A DNA stretch of 11,409 nt, from the NCBI GenBank assembly GCA_903916165.1, contig CAIWVR010000490.1, forward strand, positions 1 through 11,409, in the 5' to 3' direction. The notes beneath the pieces were generated by a model. That model was given only the letters and a program-made list of their open reading frames with translations, did no database searches and was not told the DNA's origin. The stretch's first letter is position 1; every line of letters starts with the position of its first letter. A program made the position numbers and the translations under genes. Below are positions 1-5,218 of this stretch, one piece after another. Source of the stretch: an uncultured Hyphomicrobiales bacterium. Its GTDB lineage: Bacteria; Pseudomonadota; Alphaproteobacteria; Rhizobiales; Beijerinckiaceae.

Positions 1-425
1 CCGCCATTGGCGTTTTGGGCCTTGTTGGCCTGGTATTGTTCGCTGCAGGCCTTCTGGCGCGCCTGTGCGGGGCGAAGCTCGGCGAATTTGGCGGGCACGG
101 CGGCGGGAAACGTCGGCAGCGGCCCAGCCATGGCCGGGTTGACCGGCGGAGCGCTTGCGGCTGAAGCCGCGGCCGGTTGGGCCTTCATGGCACCCGTCCC
201 GGAGGTTGCCGCAGCCGCCGCCAGGCCGGCACGGCATTCCACCAGGAATTTTGGCCAGGTCGCGCCCTGGGTCGCATTGGCTGCCTTCGCGGCCTGCCAT
301 TTTTCGCCGCATGCTTTCATGGAGCCATCCTGGGCTGATGCCGAGGCGACGGACAGGGCCACAGCAAGGCCGACAAACAGGCCAGACATCGAGAGGGGGA
401 TGGGGATGGGGGAGCCTATGCGCAT
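1..425 (-). CDS. Secreted small protein with repeated Cys/Trp motif, 3' end cut by window edge
   Basis: This minus-strand frame is open from an ATG at 425 to the window edge, giving 141 codons with no stop. The start at 425 is chosen because an AAAAGG-type ribosome binding site ends 9 bases upstream and because it supplies an Arg for the n-region of a signal peptide. Residues 13-31 are hydrophobic and end in A-S-A before Q32, a good signal peptidase I site, so export to the periplasm or outside is likely. An in-frame ATG at 389 would give a shorter n-region without a positive charge. After the signal come K-A-C-G-E-K-W-Q-A-A-K (residues 37-47), T-W-P-K-F (56-60) and Cys64, then an Ala/Pro-rich linker (about 66-118), then a second copy starting K-A-C-S-E-Q-Y-Q (125-132). 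I recognise the motif as recurrent in small exported proteins of Hyphomicrobiales, but know no function. The next gene upstream on the same strand ends 90 bases away. Confidence 0.75.
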   Translation of the reverse strand, partial: MRIGSPIPIPLSMSGLFVGLAVALSVASASAQDGSMKACGEKWQAAKAANATQGATWPKFLVECRAGLAAAAATSGTGAMKAQPAAASAASAPPVNPAMAGPLPTFPAAVPAKFAELRPAQARQKACSEQYQANKAQNANG

Positions 426-515
426 GGAGCCAAGCCTTTTCGTGGGACATGGAGCCATTCAAAACCCAAATCGGGTATATGGCAAGACATGCCGGGCGTG
501 ACAGAGGCCCCGCTC

Positions 516-1172
516 TCACCGCTCCGACGAGCGTCCTGCCACATCAGCTCCCTGCACGCGGATGACATGGGCCGACATGGCCGACGAACCGATCGCGACC
601 CAGACATTCTGATCTTCCTGCGACTGCCGCTTCACAAAGCGATAGGGCGTGCGTGACCAGATCTTGAGTTCATCATTGATATTGTCGAGGATGAATTCGC
701 CCCTCGTTGTTTTCACGGTGAGGACGGCATGGCCCTGGTTCATCTCATCACGCACGACGGTCATCAACAGGGCCTGTCGCGGAATGCCCGAGTCAATCAG
801 CAGCTTGCGCTTGAGCAAGGCGTAATCCTCGCAATCGCCCATGCCGTCACCGGGCAAGTCCCAACGGTCGACGACAGCCCAGTGGTCATAGTCCGTTTTC
901 GGCTGGATCCGGGCGTTCACACGGCGATTGATCATGTCGATCAGCGCGAGATGGGCCGCTGTGCCCTCAAGGTCGCGCGGCGTGGTCCGGCCGGCCTTGC
1001 ATTCGTCCTTGTAGCGGGAGCAGAAATCAGCCCAGCCCAGAGGCGTGAGTGTCGCCACCCCGACCCTGATGAAGCGTCCGGGTTCTTCTGCCGCCGTCGG
1101 ATGAAGGATGGCCATCATCCCCAGCAGAAACCCGCAGATGGCGACTCCGACCTGTCTCAAACGCACAACCAT
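516..1172 (-). CDS. BTLCP family transglutaminase-like cysteine peptidase, periplasmic
   Basis: The 218-residue product matches the bacterial transglutaminase-like cysteine proteinase family (BTLCP, peptidase C93). The catalytic triad can be read directly: Cys114 in G-D-C-E-D-Y-A-L-L-K, His148 in N-Q-G-H-A-V-L, and Asp163 in I-L-D-N. The family's W-x-V-x-D-R-W-D-L-P-G-D-G stretch lies just before the Cys (about 98-110). A signal peptide covers residues 1-28 (V-V-R-L-R, then a hydrophobic core, ending T-A-A), so it probably acts in the periplasm. The ATG at 1172 is chosen over an in-frame upstream ATG at 1214 because GGGAG lies 8 bases before it and it starts the signal peptide cleanly. Family length is usually about 200-230 residues, so this copy looks complete. 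Members elsewhere cleave or process surface proteins, for example LapG acting on a cell-surface adhesin under c-di-GMP control, but no adhesin or LapD-like partner is visible here, so the substrate is unknown. Confidence 0.88.
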   Translation of the reverse strand: MVVRLRQVGVAICGFLLGMMAILHPTAAEEPGRFIRVGVATLTPLGWADFCSRYKDECKAGRTTPRDLEGTAAHLALIDMINRRVNARIQPKTDYDHWAVVDRWDLPGDGMGDCEDYALLKRKLLIDSGIPRQALLMTVVRDEMNQGHAVLTVKTTRGEFILDNINDELKIWSRTPYRFVKRQSQEDQNVWVAIGSSAMSAHVIRVQGADVAGRSSER

Positions 1173-1483
1173 GGACCCTGCTCCCTCTCTGCGAGCAGTC
1201 TGTCCCGGGCCCATTTGCGCTCGCGCTAAGTAAAAAGCTCAAAGTTTAAGGAGACGGATTAACCCTGGAATGGATCGCCCCGGCGTGTCCGGTCCAGGTT
1301 TGAGGCAGCCTTCGACAAGCGCCCTTGTTGCAGCACAGGACGAACGGCCCACATAGGAGGTCTGCGTCCCGCGTGAAACTGCAGTGCACGCAGCACCAAA
1401 CCCGTCCGGCTTTGGTTAATTCATGGCCGAACTGCGAGGATTAACTTTCCTCATGCCGAGACCTTGATGCGGGATCCGAGCCA
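1173..1483. other. Gene-free stretch of 311 bases
   Basis: It lies between the start of the cysteine peptidase gene (minus) and the EcsC remnant (plus), so it should hold the peptidase promoter. I read all three plus frames and found no recognisable peptide and no missing N-terminal part of EcsC. A TTAA pair at 1246-1249 and 1259-1262 has 9 bases between the copies rather than the 7 expected of a CtrA site. No convincing -35/-10 pair stands out on either strand. Confidence 0.6.
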
Positions 1484-1774
1484 ATGTCCCTGCGGCATGG
1501 CAAAGCCCCCGCCTCACCCCGCCTGCACCGCGCGCTTGCAATCTCCACAGGTGCCGCTGGTGGTCCATTCGGCCTCGCCAGCCTGCCCATCGAACTGCCG
1601 ATCTCGACGGTCCTGGGTGCGGCGGGAGGAGCGGTCGTGAACCATGCGTTCATGGATCACTTCCAGACGCTGGCGCGCGGACACGTCACTATTCGGCGGC
1701 TCGGGCGCAAATATGGTTCAGATGAGGTTAAGAAGAACCACAATCTCGCCTATCATTCTGAAATACTGAAATAA
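1484..1774 (+). pseudogene. EcsC-family remnant, N-terminus and centre deleted
   Basis: The 96-residue product carries two separate pieces of the EcsC family (named after Bacillus EcsC, function poorly known) fused in frame. Residues 14-43 match the segment R-L-H-x-A-L-A followed by T-G-A-A-G-G-x-F-G-L and L-P-x-E-L-P-x-S-T. Residues 44-84 match the family's far C-terminus: G-A-x-G-G-A-x-V-N-x-x-F-x-D-H-F-Q, then A-R-G-H and R-R-L-x-R-K-Y-G. In intact alphaproteobacterial members, as I know them, about 100 or more residues separate these pieces, starting M-L-R-S-I-A-D-I-A-R and including a second conserved block, and a further N-terminal region precedes them. Here the join falls near base 1613. 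Upstream in frame there is a stop (TAA at 1442) and no alternative start. Ribosome binding is weak. The last 12 residues (N-H-N to L-K) are AT-rich and do not resemble the family. It could still be made as a small protein, but I call it a decayed gene. Confidence 0.72.
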
Positions 1775-1855
1775 AAAAACGTAAGCTCGGCAATCCGCGA
1801 CAACAGACACTTCAAATTCGAACAAATATGTTTGCCCTGCTTCCGTAACGGGATC

Positions 1856-1884
1856 TTGACCTCAAGCTCCCGGCACAGAAAATA
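1856..1884 (+). promoter_or_regulatory. Candidate promoter for the histidine kinase gene
   Basis: TTGACC at 1856-1861 is followed after 17 bases by AAAATA at 1879-1884, a plausible housekeeping -35/-10 pair lying about 44 bases before the GTG start at 1928. The -10 element is a poor match, so this rests mainly on the -35 and the spacing. Confidence 0.33.
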
Positions 1885-1927
1885 GCGCTCGCGTGCCGCT
1901 CTATTTCAAGGCGCGCGGGGGTTTGAC

Positions 1928-3967
1928 GTGACATTGCCGGTCGAACAATTCAGCAAAAAGACGAGGCGACCCGGTGCCCCGACCCGCCCTGCTGGATTCA
2001 TGATCCTGATTGCGGCGGCCATTTTCGTGCCCCTCGCCTTTTTCACCGTTGGTGCCAGCAGCGCCTGGAACGCCGTCGAGGACGAGACCATCACCTCGCT
2101 CGAGCGGGTGACGACCATGCTGCATGAGCAGGCCTTGCGGGCGTTCGAGACGCATGAGGCACTGATGACGGCTGTTGACCAGCGCGTCGAAACCTTGACG
2201 CTGCCGCTCACCGGCAACCGGCAGGCGGAAAGCAATGCCTTCCTGTCCGCCTTGCGGCGCTCCGCCATCCCGGTCAGCGGACTGGCGATTGTGGACCTCG
2301 ACAACCGCATCGGCGCGGCCAGTTTCCTTGGCCAGTCCGCACCGATGGAACTGCGCAACCCTGCCTTCATTGCAAACCTGCGCAAGCAGACCAGTCGCGT
2401 CATGGTGAGCCCGGTCATCGCCAACCTGACGACAGGTGCCCGGTCCTTCGCGATCATGCGCCGCCACGTGACATCGCAGGACGAGGAGCGCGGGCTGATC
2501 CTGTCGCTGTTCGATATTTCATTTTTCGAAGCTTTCTATCAGCCGCTGCGACGCGAACGCGGCGACATGATCGCCTTGGTGCGCGACGACGGCGAACCAC
2601 TTGTCCTGACCCGGATCGAGCGTGAAAGCGGCGAACCAGCCTCGAACGAGGCAGCCGTTGTCCTGAAGTCAGCCAGGAACATCAACGCCACTTTACGGTT
2701 GCCAGGCGGCAAGGACCAATCCGACATGCTCTATATGGTGCGCCGTATTGCCGATTATCCCGTCTTTCTTGTTCAGGGGCGCAGCCTCGGCAATGTGCGG
2801 CAGCAATGGATGATCCGCATCGCGCCCTATCTGCTTTTGCTACTGACCAGCACGAGCTTCATGTTGCTGCTGATCTGGCGCATGGCGGGTGCGACACGGC
2901 GCGAGCAGGAGGCCTATGCAAGGCTCGCGGTCGAGGAAGCCAACCATTCCGCCAAGACGCAGTCGAACGTGCGCCTGAAGCGCATGATGGACACCAATGT
3001 CTTCGGCGTCGTCACCTTCAGCGACAAGGGCGTGATCGAGGCCAATGACGCCTTTCTCCTGATGGTCGGAAAGAACCGCGTGACCTTCAAGGCGCAGGGC
3101 TTCACGTGGCTCACGCGCACCGGCCACGATCTGGCGAGGGATGATTACATCAAGGCGCAATTGCTCCGCCGCGGCTCGTGCCCACCGTTCGAAACTGAAA
3201 TCCAGATCGGCGACAAAAATCATGTGCCGGTTCTGATCGGTGCCACGCTCTATGAGCGTGACCCATTCACCTGGACATGTTTCGTGCTGGACCTGACCGA
3301 GCGGCGCGAACGCGAGGCGCAGCAGATCTTCATCATGCGCGAACTGAACCACCGCACCAAGAACCTGCTCACCGTCATTCGCTCGATCGCAGGACAGATT
3401 GCCCGCACCGGCGCAGGCTGGGACGATTTTCGCGACAGGTTCAACACAAGGCTGACCGCGCTTGCGGGCGCGCATGACCTGCTGGTGGACAGCAACTGGC
3501 GCGGCGCGGCGCTGGACCATCTGGTCCGCTCGCAATTTGCGCAGTTCCATGACCTTTCAACCGGCCAGATCTCCATTTCGGGCCAGGACATCAATCTCAG
3601 CCCGCGGGCCGCGCAGGCCATCGGCATGGGGCTTTACGAACTCCTGACCAACGCCGTGAAATATGGCGCGCTGTCCACGCCCAACGGCCGCATTGACGTG
3701 CGGTGGGACATTGTCATCGAGAACAGCGACGCCCTGTTCAAGATGCAATGGCGCGAGATCGGCGGGCCACCGGTGGCGGAACCGACGCATCGCGGCTTCG
3801 GTCATATCGTGATTGCAGAAATGACCTCGCGCTCGGTCCAGGGCGAGGTTCTCTATGCCTTCCCGCCGGAAGGTGTGGAGTGGCGACTGACCGCCCCTCT
3901 CGACGCCGTCGCGGAAGCCAGCGAAAGCCCGGCCACCAACGAGACGGACCGGATTCGCGCCGCCTGA
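1928..3967 (+). CDS. Membrane-bound HWE-family sensor histidine kinase with periplasmic sensor and PAS-like domain
   Basis: The product is 679 residues and starts with GTG; the frame has a stop at 1883 and no earlier start, and a G-rich run precedes it. An internal ATG at residue 25 is an alternative. TM1 spans about 24-42, a periplasmic Cache-like region about 45-290, TM2 about 299-318, and a PAS-like domain about 345-455. The kinase core follows: phospho-acceptor His475 in E-L-N-H-R-T-K-N-L-L, the N-box E-L-L-T-N-A-V-K-Y-G with Asn575, and the diagnostic W-R-E of the HWE family at 608-610 followed by G-G-P-P and G-F-G (623-625). HWE kinases differ from classical ones in this His/ATPase region. 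Neither a response regulator nor an EcfG/PhyR-type partner lies nearby, so it is an orphan here and its ligand and target cannot be inferred. It is transcribed towards the hicAB locus, which starts 57 bases after its stop. Confidence 0.92.
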   Translation: MTLPVEQFSKKTRRPGAPTRPAGFMILIAAAIFVPLAFFTVGASSAWNAVEDETITSLERVTTMLHEQALRAFETHEALMTAVDQRVETLTLPLTGNRQAESNAFLSALRRSAIPVSGLAIVDLDNRIGAASFLGQSAPMELRNPAFIANLRKQTSRVMVSPVIANLTTGARSFAIMRRHVTSQDEERGLILSLFDISFFEAFYQPLRRERGDMIALVRDDGEPLVLTRIERESGEPASNEAAVVLKSARNINATLRLPGGKDQSDMLYMVRRIADYPVFLVQGRSLGNVRQQWMIRIAPYLLLLLTSTSFMLLLIWRMAGATRREQEAYARLAVEEANHSAKTQSNVRLKRMMDTNVFGVVTFSDKGVIEANDAFLLMVGKNRVTFKAQGFTWLTRTGHDLARDDYIKAQLLRRGSCPPFETEIQIGDKNHVPVLIGATLYERDPFTWTCFVLDLTERREREAQQIFIMRELNHRTKNLLTVIRSIAGQIARTGAGWDDFRDRFNTRLTALAGAHDLLVDSNWRGAALDHLVRSQFAQFHDLSTGQISISGQDINLSPRAAQAIGMGLYELLTNAVKYGALSTPNGRIDVRWDIVIENSDALFKMQWREIGGPPVAEPTHRGFGHIVIAEMTSRSVQGEVLYAFPPEGVEWRLTAPLDAVAEASESPATNETDRIRAA

Positions 3968-4002
3968 GGATCAGAAGCGCGGAGGGCGAACGCCGCGGTC
4001 AA

Positions 4003-4022
4003 ACGCAACAATTATGTTGTGT
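4003..4022. promoter_or_regulatory. Candidate HicB operator, 20-bp near-perfect palindrome
   Basis: ACGCAACA and TGTTGTGT flank the 4-base centre ATTA; 7 of 8 arm positions pair. It ends 2 bases before the ATG of the hicA remnant. HTH-type HicB antitoxins repress their own operon by binding palindromes in the promoter or leader, and the HicB encoded just downstream keeps a C-terminal helix-turn-helix. The operator role is inferred from position and symmetry. Confidence 0.5.
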
Positions 4023-4024
4023 CC

Positions 4025-4204
4025 ATGAAGAGCGGCCAGCCCGATCACGTCCTCGTGCGCAAGGGTGCTACAGTCACACCGGGTCACGGCGGACATCTGA
4101 TCGTCACCTTGAACGGACAGCGCTCGGTCGTGCAGCAGCACAAAAGACATCGGCAAGGGGCTTTGGCAGGTCATCCCGAAGCAACCTGGAACCCAGGAAC
4201 AAGA
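4025..4204 (+). pseudogene. hicA: hicA toxin remnant, frameshifted and without its stop
   Basis: From the ATG at 4025 the first 39 codons resemble E. coli-type HicA mRNA interferases: M-K-S at the start, then G-A-T-V-x-x-G-H-G-G-H-L-I-V with the expected catalytic His, then L-N-G-Q-R-S-V-V. The typical continuation K-D-I-G-K-G-L-W-Q-V-I-P-K-Q-P-G is present, but only in the next frame. Removing one A from the AAAA run at 4142-4145 restores a continuous HicA reading. In the restored frame there is no stop at the usual place (CAG at 4194-4196 sits where TAG would fit), so the frame runs on into hicB. The N-terminal helix (Q-P-D-H-V-L-V-R-K) is also unlike the usual E-F-x-R-W-L, and the usual Pro of the V-V-P-x-H strand is Gln. 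HicA normally degrades mRNA, and HicB blocks it. With the shift, the frame as written joins hicB, giving one 200-codon ORF from GTG 4019. A sequencing error in the A run remains possible. Confidence 0.68.
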
Positions 4205-4621
4205 ATGCGCTATGCCGTCAAACTCGCCCGCGACGAGAACGGAACCTGGCTGGTCACCGTTCCTGACATCCCCGAGGCCATCACTTTTGGCGAAGACCGG
4301 GAAGACGCCCTGGCTTGCGCCGTCGATGCCATCGAATCCGCGCTTGTCGGCTTGATCGAGGCCCGAAAACCGATCCCTGCGCCACGCGCCGAGGGCCCTG
4401 ACGGCGTGACCCTCCCGGCCCTGTCCATTGCCAAGATCGGCCTGTACGAGGCCATGCGGGCCGATGGCGTGGGGAAAACCGCACTGGCGCGCAAACTCGG
4501 TGTCGCCCCGCCCCAAATCGACCGACTTCTGGATCTGCGGCATCATTCCCGCATGGACGCCGTCGAACGTGCGCTGGCGGCCATGCACAGGCTCCTGACC
4601 GTCTCGGTCAACGCCGCCTGA
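4205..4621 (+). CDS. hicB: HicB antitoxin with C-terminal helix-turn-helix
   Basis: The 138-residue product matches HicB along its full length (E. coli HicB is of the same size and plan). The N-terminal partial RNase H-like domain starts M-R-Y-A-V and has V-P-D-I-P-E-A-I-T-F-G (residues 19-29). The C-terminal HTH spans about 78-112 (T-A-L-A-R-K-L-G-V, then Q-I-D-R-L-L-D-L) and ends in H-H-S-R-M-D-A-V-E. The start at 4205 is preceded by AGGA with 6 bases of spacing, better than any site upstream, and it is where the family begins. It normally binds and silences HicA and represses the operon; a matching palindrome lies at 4003-4022. Its toxin gene directly upstream appears broken, so this may be an orphan antitoxin that persists as an autoregulator or guards against other HicA toxins. 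The same frame is open upstream to 4019, but that extension is out-of-frame hicA, not a natural HicB N-terminus. Confidence 0.88.
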   Translation: MRYAVKLARDENGTWLVTVPDIPEAITFGEDREDALACAVDAIESALVGLIEARKPIPAPRAEGPDGVTLPALSIAKIGLYEAMRADGVGKTALARKLGVAPPQIDRLLDLRHHSRMDAVERALAAMHRLLTVSVNAA

Positions 4622-4711
4622 TGTCGCATAAACCTTTGCGGCTTTCTCTGCGAACGGCCCGTGCAAGTGTCTACACGTTCCGCTAGAGGTTTTGTAACGT
4701 ATTGAAAAAAT

Positions 4712-4787
4712 TGGCTCCCCGAGCAGGGCTCGAACCTGCGACAATTCGATTAACAGTCGAATGCTCTACCAGCTGAGCTATCGGGGA
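4712..4787 (-). tRNA. tRNA-Asn (anticodon GTT)
   Basis: On the minus strand a 76-base cloverleaf can be folded completely. The acceptor stem is TCCCCGA with TCGGGGA, discriminator G, and an encoded CCA end (4712-4714). The D arm is GCTC-AGCTGGTAGA-GC, the anticodon arm is TTCGA-CTGTTAA-TCGAA with anticodon GTT, and the T arm is GCAGG-TTCGAGC-CCTGC. All stems pair. It is transcribed away from tRNA-Cys and towards the end of hicB. A T run follows just downstream. Confidence 0.97.
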
Positions 4788-4812
4788 ACGCGTCGCCGTT
4801 GCGACGAAGCGG

Positions 4813-4840
4813 CGTATAGCAAGCCGCTTTCAGATTGCAA
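4813..4840 (-). promoter_or_regulatory. Candidate tRNA-Asn promoter
   Basis: On the minus strand TTGCAA (4835-4840) and TATACG (4813-4818) are separated by 16 bases, with the -10 element 25 bases before the tRNA 5' end. The leader between them and the tRNA contains a 6-bp hairpin (CGTCGC at 4791-4796, GCGACG at 4801-4806), which would be removed by RNase P. Confidence 0.45.
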
Positions 4841-4911
4841 AGCAGAAATCGCAGTTTCGTCAGACTTTTCCTGTGCCAAAGCTTTTTCACGTCTGCGGTG
4901 CCTGTTGCGCC

Positions 4912-4940
4912 TTGCCCCGGCCCGCTTCGCTTGCTATGAC
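4912..4940 (+). promoter_or_regulatory. Candidate tRNA-Cys promoter
   Basis: TTGCCC (4912-4917) and TATGAC (4935-4940) are separated by 17 bases, and the -10 element lies 32 bases before the tRNA-Cys 5' end. This is close to the alphaproteobacterial housekeeping pattern and is well placed. Confidence 0.45.
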
Positions 4941-4972
4941 CCGGCCGTCCGACGCTTCAGGCGCGGATACGA

Positions 4973-5046
4973 GGCCTCGTGGCGGAGTGGTTACGCAGAG
5001 GACTGCAAATCCTTGCACCCCGGTTCGATTCCGGGCGAGGCCTCCA
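4973..5046 (+). tRNA. tRNA-Cys (anticodon GCA)
   Basis: A 74-base cloverleaf with encoded CCA (5044-5046). The acceptor stem is GGCCTCG with CGAGGCC and the discriminator is T, which is U in the RNA and is the known identity element for cysteinyl-tRNA synthetase. The anticodon loop is CTGCAAA with anticodon GCA, and the T arm is CCCGG-TTCGATT-CCGGG. It is divergent from tRNA-Asn, 185 bases away. Confidence 0.97.
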
Positions 5047-5167
5047 TTTTCGAACCATGCGCACGTTTGTTTTCGCCCTGCGTCCATTGCGGCGACAGAA
5101 CCACGTGCACGCTCTCACGACCTTGACCGGGCCTGCCCGGACGCGTCATCAGATCCTGTCAAATCCA

Positions 5168-5191
5168 CGACCTATCCTGAAACGTAGGTCG
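5168..5191. promoter_or_regulatory. Perfect 7-bp inverted repeat upstream of photolyase, candidate operator
   Basis: CGACCTA (5168-5174) and TAGGTCG (5185-5191) are exact reverse complements separated by 10 bases. The repeat ends 27 bases before the photolyase start, in the only gap (5047-5218) that can hold the promoter of the five-gene operon. No T run follows, so it is not an intrinsic terminator. The binding protein is unknown; no regulator gene is visible in the window. I could not find a confident -35/-10 or ECF sigma promoter around it. Confidence 0.45.
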
Positions 5192-5218
5192 AGTGCCAAG
5201 CGAGGACCCTGACCTGAC

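Noticed and set aside
460..480. Short hairpin ACCC/GGGT with a T run between the two minus-strand genes, possible terminator
   Set aside because: A 4-bp stem is too short to be a credible terminator.
1246..1262. TTAA pair resembling a CtrA binding site
   Set aside because: The spacing is 9 bases instead of the 7 of the CtrA consensus, and there is no further support.
2840..3550. Minus-strand ORF of 236 codons inside the histidine kinase gene, and a similar one at 1901-2467
   Set aside because: Both are antisense to confirmed kinase domains and show no recognisable motif; they are high-GC shadows.
3976..3997. GC-rich inverted repeat after the histidine kinase, possible terminator
   Set aside because: The stem is only about 5 bp with a 10-base loop and no T run follows.
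4019..4621. A single 200-residue ORF covering hicA and hicB
   Set aside because: Its first third switches out of the HicA frame at the A run, and its last 138 residues are a full HicB with its own ribosome binding site at 4195-4198. It is best read as a broken hicA followed by hicB, not a designed fusion.
4761..5126. Plus-strand ORFs covering the tRNA region
   Set aside because: They run straight through both tRNA genes and their spacer, so they cannot be real coding regions.
5123..5178. Housekeeping or ECF promoter for the photolyase operon (TTGACC at about 5123, AGATCC at 5151)
   Set aside because: The partner -10 elements are poor at the required spacings, and AGATCC differs from the TGATCC I know for RpoE-type promoters, so no promoter call was made.
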